In this document: one piece after another, positions 11,233 through 21,235 of the stretch
Numbering within the stretch: position 1 is the first letter of the stretch
How the letters are laid out: each line of letters opens with the position of its first letter
Assembly (NCBI GenBank): GCA_963383645.1
Contig: OY726566.1
Coordinates: 93,742,029-93,806,028, forward strand
DNA: 64,000 nt
Direction of reading: 5' to 3'
From: Muscardinus avellanarius
Taxonomy: Eukaryota > Chordata > Mammalia > Rodentia > Gliridae
Translations under genes and position numbers: made by a program
Notes under the pieces: generated by a model
Database searches by the model: none
What the model was told of the DNA's origin: nothing
Seen by the model: only the letters and a program-made list of their open reading frames with translations

Positions 11233-11973
11233 ATGGTTCTGGGGGGAAAAAAATCTGATCACACAGCTACAGTACCTTCAGATCAAAACTCAGATGAGCA
11301 GTATGGTCCACATTCCCAACAACTACTGCATTCTCAGATTCCAGTGCGGGGAACCAGGCGCACACAAGCACTATCACGGAAGGAGGGTTCCCACTTAGTA
11401 ATCAACCTAAAACCTCAGACAAAAGTAGAGAAACAGCACCTGATGTTCTTTTCCACCAAGGCCCCTACTTAATTGCAAACATATTCTGCAGGCTGGATGC
11501 CGGGGCAGCTGAAGGATGATCAGTCTTATGCTGGAATTAAAGCCTGCTGTGATGTTAATGAAGAACCTCCAGTGGGTTTGGTGGAAGGTAATTTAGATCT
11601 ACATAATTATGACTTAATCCCTCAACCTGTGACATCAAAAAGGTCTCTACCCAAGTGCAAGCCGCACGATTCCATGCCACAAAGCGTGCAGCTGTTTGAC
11701 GCCTGTTCCCTTTTGTACATCCTGCTCACATCAGTCATGATAGCTTTATTAAATGGTGTGACCCGACCCGATTCTTGCACACGGGGTGCAATCTCCTCAT
11801 CAAAACCACAAAATGTGGCTGAGCAGGCTGTGAAAAGAAATCAAGATCTGCATCTTAAAGAGCAGATTAACAGCTCTGGACAGCTGTGGCCTACTGGGGT
11901 GGGGATGCTTCAGAAAAGCCTGGGTCCTTTGGCTCTAGCAACTGGACGCCCTGCCTCTAGCAGGTGGAGGTAA
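11233..11973 (+). pseudogene. Near-open 247-codon frame, possible decayed coding sequence, unrecognised
   Basis: One reading frame runs about 740 bases with a single TAA at 11470-11472. The upstream part reads ...SDHTATVPSDQNSDEQ...; the downstream part reads ...GIKACCDVNEEPPVGLVEGN... and includes a hydrophobic segment LLYILLTSVMIALL at roughly residues 81-94 of that part. Such a long frame is unlikely in ordinary noncoding DNA at this base composition, so a decayed processed gene is possible. I do not recognise the family and see no clear poly-A tail or target duplication. It could still be chance. Confidence 0.3.
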
Positions 11974-12115
11974 AGAAGTCCTTGGGGCTGCCTTCACAAC
12001 TACAGTACTGATTCTAGGGATAATGGGGGCAGGGCAGAGGAGTGCTATGCGGGCACAGTCTCAGCACACAGTGGGGGCTGGGGCCACGGAGAGCTCTTAG
12101 TGAAGTAGTTGTCGT

Positions 12116-12134
12116 CCCCCCCCCCCCCCCCCCC
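12116..12134 (+). repeat. Poly-C tract, 19 bases
   Basis: Uninterrupted run of C. It is prone to length error in assemblies and its complement is a G-run. Confidence 0.95.
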
Positions 12135-12389
12135 GTCATCTTCCTTCCTCCAAGGCAGATGGGACAGGGGTGTTAAGAATTAGCAGACAGCAGATCAACA
12201 ATCCCTTCTGAAAATAGCCTGGAGTCAACTCGGATATCAGAACCAGACATGAAACCAAGTTTTTTGTATCATAAAACATGATCAAGTTATAAAGGTTACT
12301 CAGACCAGAGGTGTTCAAGGAAGAGTAGAGATGGTGTCAAACTTGGAGTAGGAAAACAAGGAAAGGGTCAGGAATGTTTTTAGAAGTAG

Positions 12390-12669
12390 ATGGCATATGG
12401 GTTTGATTTACAGGATGCTGTCAGGAAGCGTGGCGATGTGTCCTTTCAAAATGTGTATATTGAGCCAGGCGTGGTGGTACACGTTTGTAATCCCCACGCT
12501 TGGGAGGCTGAGACAGGAGGATCACACAGGTTTGAAGCCAGCCTCAGCTACTTAGTGAGGCTCTCAGCAACTTAGTAAGACCCTGTTTCCAAATAAAATA
12601 TAAAAATAGGTCTGGGAGTATAGCCTGGAGGTAGAAAGCCTCTGGGTTCCATCCCCAGTACCACCAAAA

Positions 12670-12700
<31 letters not shown>

Positions 12701-12862
12701 AGTGTATATTGAAGTCATAACCCCCAGTACCTTGGAATGTGACCTTATTTGGAAACAGGATCTTATAAATATTACTAGATAAGGTGAGACACACTGGAGT
12801 AAGATGGGTCTTTAATCCAATAAAAGTGGTCTTTATAAAAGAGACAATGGGACTCAGAACAT
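12390..12862 (+). mobile_element. MLT1-type MaLR LTR, 5' part (split)
   Basis: The pieces 'atgtgtcctttcaaaatgtg', 'taacccccagtaccttggaa', 'tgtgaccttatttggaaaca' and 'ggtctttaatccaata' are in the order of an MLT1 LTR. A SINE (12464-12701) interrupts it, and it stops at about 12862 where another LTR begins. The 3' part resumes at about 13569. Confidence 0.75.
12464..12701 (+). repeat. B1-dID SINE nested in the MLT1 LTR, (TAAA)n tail
   Basis: Sense copy flanked by gtgtatattga at 12453-12463 and 12702-12712. Its tail is a (TAAA)n run. Removing it restores the MLT1 sequence. Confidence 0.93.
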
Positions 12863-13568
12863 GCTGTCCCAAAATATGGCAGGTTGACTTTGAGAGAATT
12901 GCAGACGCAGGAAGGTCGCTCTCACTCCTGGTCCCCTTGTTTCAACAGTCCATAAGACCCAGGAGGGTCACGCTTTGACCTTCTCCTGCCTCCCTGAGGT
13001 CTTTTATGAGGCAGGCTTTCTGCCCTGCACTGGAGGGAGGGAAGTCCCCACAGGAATGTGAAGAAGAATCTGAGCAAACCGGCCTTGCTGAACCACCCCT
13101 CGTGTGTATCACCAGAAGATCACACCATTTTGTCCTCCGATCCCACCTCTGTCCATAAAAATACAAATGTCCCAAGCGGAGCATGGTGGGGCACACTTGT
13201 AATCCCAGCATTCGGGAAGCTGAGACTGGAGGATCACAGTTCCCAGCCTCAGCTACTTAGTGAGGCCCTCTGCAACTGTGTGAGACCCTGTTTCAAAATA
13301 AAGAATAAAAAAATAGGGCAGGGAGTGTAGCTCGGAGGTCGAATGCCCCTTGGTTCCATCCCCAGACCCACAAAAATATCAAAAAAAGTTAAAAAATACA
13401 AATGTTCCAATTTTTTGGTATCTTCATTTATGAAGGCTTTTTGCATCATATTAAACTGAGGTTACATAAATGTATATGTTTTTCTCTTGTTCATCTGTCT
13501 TTTGTTATAGGAATCTCATCTATGAACTTTGAAGTAAGGAAAAGATATTACTTTTTCTCTCCTACAAG
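12862..13568 (+). mobile_element. ERV LTR inserted in the MLT1 LTR
   Basis: Starts 'tgctgtcccaaaatatggca' and ends 'actttttctctcctaca', with TG...CA ends and about 470 bases once its own SINE (13171-13391) is removed. The terminal part resembles ERVL-class LTRs; the exact family is not assigned. Confidence 0.6.
13171..13391 (+). repeat. B1-dID SINE nested in the ERV LTR
   Basis: Sense copy with 14-bp target duplication aaaaatacaaatgt at 13157-13170 and 13392-13405. Confidence 0.93.
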
Positions 13569-13833
13569 GGGAAATTTGAAGACAGATACACCCATGGGGA
13601 GATTATAAAGTTTGGGGCACTGCTGTCCCAGGCCATGGAAATACTAGGAGCTAGAAGGGAGACCTGAACAGACCTGTCCCTGGCACCATGAAAGGAGCAA
13701 AATTCCAGTGACATCCTGATTTCTGACTTCAGGCCTGAGAGACAATTAGTTTCTCTTGTCTTAAGCCACTAGTTTATGGTACTTGATTATAGCAGCCACA
13801 GCAAACTAATAGGGATTTGTAGGACTAAAGTTT
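13569..13833 (+). mobile_element. MLT1-type MaLR LTR, 3' part
   Basis: Resumes 'ggggaaatttgaagacagat' and ends with 'cttaagccactagtttatgg' and 'gcagccacagcaaactaata', the standard end of an MLT1 LTR. Confidence 0.75.
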
Positions 13834-13846
13834 TATTTATTCATTT

Positions 13847-14045
13847 AGTGGCACTGGGGATTGAACCCAGGTGCATTCTACCTCCGAGCTACACTCCAAG
13901 CCCTATTTTAGTTTTATTTTGAAACGGGGGTCTCACTAGGTTGATGAGAGTCTCACTGCTTGCTGAAGCTGTCCTCAAACCTGTGATCCTCCTGTTTCCG
14001 CCTCCCAAGTACTGAGATTGCAGGCGTGTGCCACCACAGTTGGCT
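13847..14045 (-). repeat. B1-dID-type SINE
   Basis: Antisense copy 'agtggcactggggattgaac' to 'gtgtgccaccacagttggct'. Confidence 0.85.
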
Positions 14046-14950
14046 GGACTATGGTTTTAGCCATGGGAAAGTAAAGGCTCTGGCAGATAGACAAGTGTGA
14101 GCTTCCTGGGTTAAGAACATGTACCTGCATATTGAGAGCAGACTCAGCTATAACCACGAGGTGAAGAGAAATGGTGGGAAGGAATATTGTCACCAAGCAA
14201 CGGTTGGCTTTGGATGCTGGGAAAACATCTAACTTTCCATCTGGGGGAGTTTGCTTGTTTTTTGTTCATATTTGTCTATATCCAACTTGGCCTATCATGC
14301 TCTGCAGTAAATGCCCTTAACATATGCAGGTCACGGGAGACACGGTTGTATGTCAGGAAGCGACTCTATCCGCCTCCACTGGAGAATGAACTCAGATGTC
14401 CTCCTGAGAGAAAAGACAGTCAAGAAGCAGCCAGAGTAAGAAGCTGTAACATGTATCTGCAAAAGCAGCAAAGTAGATACGAATTAGGGGAATAACAGGT
14501 CAGAGAAGAGGAGGTGAGGACAGGAGGTGAAATTATCTGCTGGCCTGGCGAAAATTCATGAGTGGGGACCAAGTCAGAGACGGGGCCTGAACAGAACATT
14601 GTCAACGTCTTTAGCCTGGTGACTGGGAGGACAGTAGTGTCAGGAACAGCTTTGGCGAGGAAGGGAAGGTCCTGTGGGTAGAGTTGAAGGGTTCATTTTG
14701 TATGCACTGAATTTGAGGGATCTGTGGAGGCTACGACAAGTAGAAGAGTCCAGCAACCAATGGAACTTGGAAGAAAATATAAAGACATGCATCTCAAGAA
14801 GTGAAACTTTGAAACTAGCTGAAAAACAACAGTTCTACGCTACAGGAAATGAACTAAAATGCAGGGGGTGCCCAATCCATTTAGTGATTGTTCTATCCAT
14901 TCAAATGTGTTGTTACGTCACATTTAGTGACAGTATTTAAAAAAAAAAAA
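14046..14950. other. Intergenic stretch, no gene recognised
   Basis: Contains a 102-codon open frame (14187-14495, +) and an 88-codon one (14674-14940, +). Neither shows a motif or splice context I recognise, and I make no gene call. Confidence 0.35.
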
Positions 14951-14952
14951 AT

Positions 14953-15268
14953 AGCCAGGCATGTTGGTGCACACCTGTAATCCTAGTACTTGGGAGGCTG
15001 AAACAGAAGGATCACAAGTTTGAGGGCAACCTAAGCAACATAGGGAGACCTTCAGCAATCTAATGGGATCCTATTTCAAAAACTACACACACACACTTAT
15101 TTTTCAGCAACCTAGTGAGACCCTCATTCAAAATATATACATATTATATAAGTATTATATATGTATATATTTTGAAATAGATGTCTTATAAAAATATTTA
15201 TAGATATATGGCTAAGGTTGTAGCTTGTGAATAGAATATTCCTAGGTTCAATCTCCAGTACTACAAAA
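14953..15268 (+). repeat. B1-dID SINE expanded by an internal AT-rich insertion
   Basis: Head 'agccaggcatgttggtgcac' and tail 'ggttcaatctccagtactac' are separated by a duplicated middle ('agcaacctagtgagaccctc') and an AT-rich low-complexity block at about 15130-15205. Confidence 0.75.
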
Positions 15269-15293
15269 AACACTATTAGTAAATTTTTTAACT

Positions 15294-15500
15294 AGCCGGG
15301 CATGGTAGCTCACACTTGTAATCCCAGCATTTGGGAAGCTGAGACTTAAGAATCATAGTTCAAGGACAGACTCATCTACTTAGGCCCTCTGCAACTTAGT
15401 GAGCCCCTGTTTCAAAATTAAGAATAAAAAATAGGGCTGAGGGTGTAGCTTGGAGGTAGAATGTCCCTGGGTTTCATCCCCAGTACTAAAAAAAAAAATT
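15294..15500 (+). repeat. B1-dID-type SINE
   Basis: Sense copy 'tagccgggcatggtagctca' to 'tttcatccccagtact' plus A tail. It follows the previous SINE within 30 bases. Confidence 0.88.
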
Positions 15501-15599
15501 TTTTTTTAGCTAACAAACTGCCACTACGAATAGCAGACTATCAATCTGGTCACTGGCAAAACAGCTCAAGTCTTGCTTTTAGCTAAGTTGTCCCTATCC

Positions 15600-15910
15600 A
15601 TGGAAAGCTGAAGTCACGCAGAAGATGCTCTTGTTTGTCAAGGAAAGTCTCCCTCAATTGAAAAACAAACGCGTGAAGTCACGCGGGTGATGTCCTGCGC
15701 TGTTTTACTGTCCCAGGCAGGAAGCGGAAGTGGAGACCTGGGACTTGCTGGCAGCGCCTGCGCTTCCTTTGGAGAATTAATTAGCGGGTGAGCACGGAAC
15801 TCTCTGACAGAGAGGAAGCTCAGGTCATCACAGCGTCCTTAATTGATGCATCGGGAGAAAGAGACAAAAGCAGCAGCCTCCAGCAGACCTTGGATGCTTT
15901 TAACGCCAGA
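15600..15910. other. Candidate conserved noncoding element
   Basis: Non-repeat patch with several CpGs ('gaagtcacgcgggtgatg'), paired ETS-like sites ('aggaagcggaagtgg'), homeodomain-type 'attaattagcggg' and 'ttaattgatgcatc'. No coding frame. The pattern suggests an enhancer; this is inference without conservation data. Confidence 0.3.
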
Positions 15911-16282
15911 ATGAAAGTCCTTTCTTTAGAGCCAGGAAAGAGCTTTGGTTAAGTTAAACAGTGAAGAGTCCTAGAATATACCTCATACTCGACCAGAATA
16001 CCTTCTGTGCTCAAGTATGTATTATGCCAGGTAAACATGAAGAATATATCAGCTGTGGCTTCTTGTCACCAAAGCTTGTTAAGCCAAGTAACAGTGCATC
16101 GGGACAGGAAGAGTTGTCACCAATACCACTCACAGTCTTTGGTGCTGTCCAATGAACTAGGCTGTGAACCGTGTGTAACTCCAAATAGTCACATTTAAAA
16201 GGTAAAAAGAAAGGTGAAATTAACCTACTATTTAACCTAATATGTCCAAATATTATCACTTCAGTGCACAATCAGCATTTTT

Positions 16283-16494
16283 TTTTTTTTTTGGTGGTAC
16301 TGGGGGTGGAACCCAGAGGCTTTCCACCTCCGGGCTATACTCCCAGACCTTTTTTTATATTTTATTTGGAAACAGGGTCTCACTAGGTTGCTGAAAGCCT
16401 CACTAAGTAGCTGAGGCTGACTTCGAACCCGTGCGATCCTCCTGTCTCAGCCTCCCAAGTGCGGGGATTACAAGTGTGCGCCACCATGCCCGGC
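16283..16494 (-). repeat. B1-dID SINE with 16-bp target-site duplication
   Basis: Antisense copy flanked by cacaatcagcattttt at 16267-16282 and 16495-16510. A perfect duplication indicates a fairly recent insertion. Confidence 0.95.
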
Positions 16495-16789
16495 CACAAT
16501 CAGCATTTTTAAATTACTGAAGTATTTTACCTTTTTTTTTTTTTTTTTTTTTTGCATGAAGTCCTCAAAATCTGGAGTGGAATTTGTACCTTGAGCATAT
16601 CTCAGTTGTACCGGCCACAGTCCAGCTGGTCAGTGGTGCCGTAGGCCAGTGACGACCTTATTGGAAAAGACGGCACGCTTACCTCTGAACAGGAGATTCC
16701 AGCCCTTGCTCCACTATTTACATACATCATTTCTCTGCTTATGGGGTTCTGCCTCATTTTCAAAATGGTGATTTTTTTTTTTATTTCTG

Positions 16790-17640
16790 ATAGAGAAAAG
16801 CTGTGAACAAAATAAAATTTAAAAGAGTTTATTTGAGCAAAGTAAAATTCATGAATCTGGTAGCACTCAGAAACAGAGAGGTTTAGAATGACCCACGGCG
16901 ACTGTTTTCATAAGCGAATGCAAACATGGACAAAGAAATTCGACGTGATCGGTTAGAGAGGGGAGGCCCTAGATGAAAAGAGGTTCACCGGGGGCTTCTG
17001 GTTGAACTGTTTCGTTTTACTATTTACATTGGGTTTTGGTTTTCTTATGTAGAAACTTAAAGGACAGGGGCCACTCAGCCTACTGACCACTGCACCAAAG
17101 ATTGAGCACCTTGACCACACTGACTATCTTAGGCCGAAGGAACTGAGAAAACAAGAGAAGAACAAGCACAAAGGTCACTCGCTGCCCTTCTCCTACCTTT
17201 GACCCCTGACGTAGGCCATGACAAAGGCCACCCCTGCCGAGAGTGGCGCTTGGTAGATTTCCTGTCTCTGGCATTGAATGAGTCACATGGATGCAGATCC
17301 CGTGATGCCAAAGGCGGTGGCACACTCTTACGTGGGAGACTGGACCCAGCCCTTCCTCCCTCCCCGCCTGCCCCCCACAGCACCATGCAGGTTCTGCTCA
17401 GCATCGCTCGAAAGCCGCCAACACTTCCTGATAGTCTGGGACTGCAGAGGGTCCAGCCATCCATCGGCCTAACCAACTCCGTTTTGTCCCGCTTGGACCC
17501 CATTTTCTTCTTTAACATTCTTCCTTGTGAGCCACGGTCTTCTGCAGTTACCTTAGATACCAGGAGCCACAGATCTGGTTGGTAAGAACCCTTATGACCG
17601 GGAACCGAAACTATTCTCCCAAAATGAGCCTCATAGAAAA
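16790..17640 (-). mobile_element. Possible ancient LTR/ERV-derived block, unassigned
   Basis: 'aaaagagtttatttgagcaa' followed by 'attcatgaatctggtagca' is familiar from an old LTR-associated repeat read in antisense. The rest (17129-17650) is a 173-codon antisense open frame without a recognised domain. I keep this as one tentative block. Confidence 0.3.
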
Positions 17641-17659
17641 AAAAAGTCACCCTTCTTTT

Positions 17660-17740
17660 TTTGCGGTACGAGGGATTGAACCCAGGGGCATTCTACCTTT
17701 GAAGTACTACACCCCCAGAGCTATTTTATTTTTTATTTTG
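17660..17740 (-). repeat. Outer B1-dID SINE, left part
   Basis: Antisense ID end 'tacgagggattgaacccagg' through the A-rich linker, interrupted by the next element. Confidence 0.8.
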
Positions 17741-17753
17741 AAAAAGCGTCTTG

Positions 17754-17950
17754 TAACCGGGGCGTGGTGGCGCACGCTTGTAATCCCTGCGCTTGGGAGA
17801 CGAGACAGGAGGATCGCGCGGGTTCGAAGCCAGCCGCACTGGTTTAAGAGACCCTATCTCCATATAAAAATATAAAATAGGTCTGGGAGTGTAGCCTGGA
17901 GGTAGAAGGGTTTCCAGGAACCCCAGTGCCACCAAAAAAATAAATAAATA
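17754..17950 (+). repeat. Inner young B1-dID SINE, opposite orientation
   Basis: CpG-rich sense copy ('ggggcgtggtggcgcacgct', 'aagggtttccaggaacccca') with the duplication aaaaagcRtcttg at 17741-17753 and 17951-17963 (one mismatch). It sits inside an older antisense SINE. Confidence 0.92.
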
Positions 17951-17963
17951 AAAAAGCATCTTG

Positions 17964-18076
17964 CAAGGTTACTGTGGATCTTACTAATTTGTTGGATGCT
18001 GGCCTTGAACCTCCTATCCTCCTATCTCACCACCCCCCGCAATTACTGGGATTACAAATATGTGCCATTACACCTG
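17964..18076 (-). repeat. Outer B1-dID SINE, right part
   Basis: Continues 'tgctggccttgaacctccta' to 'tgccattacacctgg'. Confidence 0.7.
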
Positions 18077-18103
18077 GATTTTGTTCCAAGTAGAGGAGGA
18101 AAA

Positions 18104-18161
18104 ATGGGCTGGGGGTGTAGCTCAGAGGTAGAATGTCCCTGAGTTCCATTCCCAGTATGAA
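18104..18161 (+). repeat. ID-like SINE fragment
   Basis: 'gggctgggggtgtagctcag' to 'gttccattcccagtatg', i.e. the tRNA-Ala-like A and B boxes. Its tail has grown into the adjoining GGA array. Confidence 0.8.
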
Positions 18162-18305
18162 GAAAAAGGAGGAGGAGGAGGAGGAGGAGGAGGAGGAGGA
18201 GGAGGAGGAGGAGGAGGAGGAGGAGGAAAAAGAAGAGGAGGAGGAGGAGGAGCGGGGGGGAGGGAGGAGGAAAAAGAGAGGAGGAGAAAGAGGAGGAGGG
18301 AGGCC
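18162..18305. repeat. (GGA)n purine microsatellite
   Basis: About 140 bases of nearly pure purine on the + strand. Overlapping open frames encoding poly-Glu, poly-Ser or poly-Pro are artefacts of the repeat. Confidence 0.95.
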
Positions 18306-18432
18306 AAGAAAAGGGTATCTTGGAAAAGAATGGAAAGGTGCTGAGCCCTGAACCTGTGGCAGATCTACAGACATAATGCAGCACTAGGAGCTGACTCACG
18401 CTCCCCTGCCCCACTCCTCTCTCAGCCTCACC

Positions 18433-18495
18433 TGTCTTCTTTCTTTCTTTTTCTCTTTTGCTCTTTCTTTCTTTCTTTCTCTCTTTCCTTCTTTT
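18433..18495. repeat. (CTTT)n pyrimidine microsatellite
   Basis: Pyrimidine tract on the + strand about 130 bases past the purine array. Part of it is the tail of the following antisense SINE. Confidence 0.85.
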
Positions 18496-18496
18496 T

Positions 18497-18781
18497 GAGT
18501 ACAAGAGATTGAACCCAGGGGCATTCTAACCTCCCAGCTACACTTCCAGCCCTATTTTTTTATTCTTTCTTTCTTTCTTTTGCATACTGGGGATGAAACC
18601 CGGGGACATTTGACCTCTGAGCTATACCCCCAGCCCTATTATTTATTCATTAGTTTGAAACAGGGTCTCACTGAGTTGCAGAGGGCCTCACTAAATAGCT
18701 GAGGCTGGCCACGAACCTGTGATCCTCCAGTCTCAGCCTTCCAAGTAATGGAATTACAAATTTGCCCCACCACACCTGGCT
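18497..18781 (-). repeat. Two stacked antisense B1-dID SINE pieces
   Basis: A short ID-end fragment ('gagattgaacccaggggcat', to about 18570) with a CTTT run is followed by a full copy from 18583 ('catactggggatgaaacccg' to 'ccccaccacacctggct'). Confidence 0.82.
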
Positions 18782-18839
18782 CTCCTCTGCCCTTTTGCCT
18801 CAGTCGGTCAAAAACAAACCCTGATTTGTACTTTCTGCT

Positions 18840-18985
18840 CATCTTACTTTATCCCAATTCCCTCACTAGAATACAAGCTGAGGGCGTATGCATGGCTTTT
18901 TATTTTCAGGTGTGTTCTTACATGTATTGGTCACAGTGCTTGGCACATGGTAGGTGCTGCTGCACAGCATTTGGTGAATAGAATG
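18840..18985 (+). repeat. L2 LINE 3' end
   Basis: 'tcactagaatacaagctgag', 'cagtgcttggcacatggtag' and 'atttggtgaatagaatga' match the order of the L2 3' end. Confidence 0.7.
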
Positions 18986-19395
18986 ACAAAAATCCAGGGT
19001 GCCTTGTGAATTTAAGGGCTGTAGAGTTGAGGGGTCAAGAGTGCAAAGAACACAGAGACTATGGTGGCATTCACTGGGGTTTGAGAGAGGGGAGTGGAGG
19101 GAGGATTTCAAGAGAAGACCAGTGGAGGAAGAGCTGCAGGCAGGCCAGTGCAGTCTGCAGAGCCTTAAAGAGCCCAGGAGAAATCAGAGACCTGGCATTA
19201 TCTCATTATCACATTAAAGAGCTTGGTCCGCAGGATGACTGCCCTTTGTTGACAGATGCCTGTTTGATCTTACAAAAGAACACTGGAAGAGAAGTTTCCT
19301 ATGGCGTCCTGTGAAATTGTTCTGCATTTCACAGAGAAAGCTCCCTCAATTACAAATGAGAAATGAATGTGATTAACTGCCCTAGATTCTGTAGG

Positions 19396-19465
19396 GAAAG
19401 AAAGAAAAAGAAAGAAAGAGAGAGAGAAAGAAAGAAAGAGAGAGAGAAAGGAAGGAAGAAAGATG
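19396..19465. repeat. (GAAA)n/(GA)n purine microsatellite
   Basis: Mixed GAAA and GAGA units on the + strand. Confidence 0.9.
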
Positions 19466-19584
19466 AAAAAGGCAAAATAGCTTGAATAACCATTAGAAAT
19501 ATCCAAAGACACCTACTGTCAAGAGAAATAATTAAGGACCCAGGCTGGTTCTTGCCTGGCCAGAAGACAGCCAATTTTGGAATC

Positions 19585-19746
19585 CCAGGCTGCCTCCTCA
19601 GCTACTTAGTGAGGCCCTTTGCAACTCAGTGAGACCCTGTTTCAAAATAAAGAATAAAAAATAGGGCTGGGGGGTGTATCTCAGGGGTAGAATGCCTGTG
19701 GATTCCATCCCAAGTACCACAAAAATAAATAAATAAATAAATAAAC
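19585..19746 (+). repeat. B1-dID SINE, head truncated, (TAAA)n tail
   Basis: Begins near 'gctgcctcctcagctactta' and runs through 'ccatcccaagtaccac' into a (TAAA)n tail. Confidence 0.85.
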
Positions 19747-20044
19747 CAATCACAAGCCAGGAAGAACACTGATTGGCTGACATCGATCAAAGGGCTGTGG
19801 CTGGGTGTGGCCTCAGGAAGAAGGGTTCCTGGAAGGACTTGAGCTCCTATTAGAAGGGGATGGAGTAGAGGTGGGGCATGGAAGTTGGGTCTTCAGATAC
19901 TGTGGTGTGCTACAGTGTGGGTTCCTCATGACTTAGTATTTAATTCTGCTTATTAAACTAATGGTATCACAGCTTTTCCCCCCTAAGTAGTTTTAGTGTA
20001 CTTAATTGGATCCCAGTGTTTTTGTGAGACATCCTGAATATAGT

Positions 20045-20245
20045 AGAATATGGGCTTTGGGATCAAGAGACCTGAATTCACATTTTTTGCTGTACCTCCA
20101 AGTAGCACATGTGCTAGTAGGCAAGTCACTTAACCTCATAGACTCTGTTTTCTCATTGGCCAAAGTGGGGATAATCCCATCCTGTGGATATTAAGAAAGA
20201 GAATGTAAATAACCCAGCCTAGTGCCTGGAATGTAGCATCCTTAC
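20045..20245 (+). repeat. MIR SINE
   Basis: 'gcaagtcacttaacctcata', 'gactctgttttctcattggc' and 'gtggggataatcccatcct' are the MIR core and 3' part. Confidence 0.75.
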
Positions 20246-20800
20246 AGAGAAGTCTCGTTATTCTATGTTTGAAGCCGTGGCAGGATCCTCTGGGTCAGTA
20301 CTGATTTTTAATTTGCCAGCAGGTTGACATCTTAAATTTGTTTACAGGGGAGACGCATTAAGTAATTTACAGTTCTGTAGAATCCACAAAGAAAACTGGT
20401 AGAATGGGGTATTTTTCAAAAATACCAAGGGAATGACATATGTCAAGCCAGTCTAGGAAATCAGGGGACGCAGAAAAGGAAACACTGGTGTGCTCCTTCT
20501 CTCTTTTCTAGGACTTGGAACTCCATGGGTTCACTCTGCTCTGATAGGATCGCTGGGTTCACTGTGCTCAGGTAGCTAGCCACCGCCTCCTATGCTTTCC
20601 CTGAGCACTTGGTCCAGAATTTTATTTCCAGCATCCATTACACTGTATTAAAATGCCCACCCATCTTTAGGAATCACCTGGACATGGTGCTGAGGAGGTA
20701 GAAAGACAGTAGAAAGATAGGGTTAGTAGCCATGGTGGGAAGACCAAGTTTCTTGAGTAGCAACAGGACCAAATCTCGTGAATGCTAAGATTCAAAACCT
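20246..20800. other. Intergenic stretch, nothing recognised
   Basis: No coding frame or repeat I can name. Confidence 0.4.
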
Positions 20801-21235
20801 CCTGAGAATGACCAGAAAAAAAGTGGATACTGTCTAAATCCCAGGAAACGACCTCTGGGACCCCAACTGAGAGAAAGAAACTCTAAGAAGCATATAGACC
20901 CCTAGATAAGCCACTCCAATTGGTTACCAGCTCAGGAACTCCTCCCTCTGGGAGAATCTGAATGCCTATCTGCCTCCCTGTCTCTGTCTCTCTCTCTGTC
21001 TCTCTCTCATGGGTCACACTGGGTAGTGGCCAGAAGGCAGCTGCTGGACACCCCACTGCCCGCAAAGGTGATCTGCCTCTTTTACCCTCTCACTCTCTTG
21101 ACAATAAACTCCCCCCTCATCTTTCTGTTGTCTGGATGTGTCACTCCTCCAACACTGCCAGACAGAAACCCGCTAGGGAAACCAGGGGTTCCAGTGCCCC
21201 GCTGCTGCCACTAGACCCTGGGTTGACCTGAGCAC
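20800..21235 (+). mobile_element. Probable ERV LTR
   Basis: U3-like sequence, a pyrimidine-rich run near 20980-21010, then 'gacaataaactcccccctca' followed by 'tgttgtctggatgtgtcact', as in R-U5 of retroviral LTRs. Ends are approximate, no internal genes are seen, and the family is not assigned. Confidence 0.45.

Noticed and set aside
18052..18504. Open frames of 60-150 codons with poly-Glu, poly-Ser, poly-Leu or poly-Pro
   Set aside because: Produced entirely by the (GGA)n microsatellite and SINE sequence.
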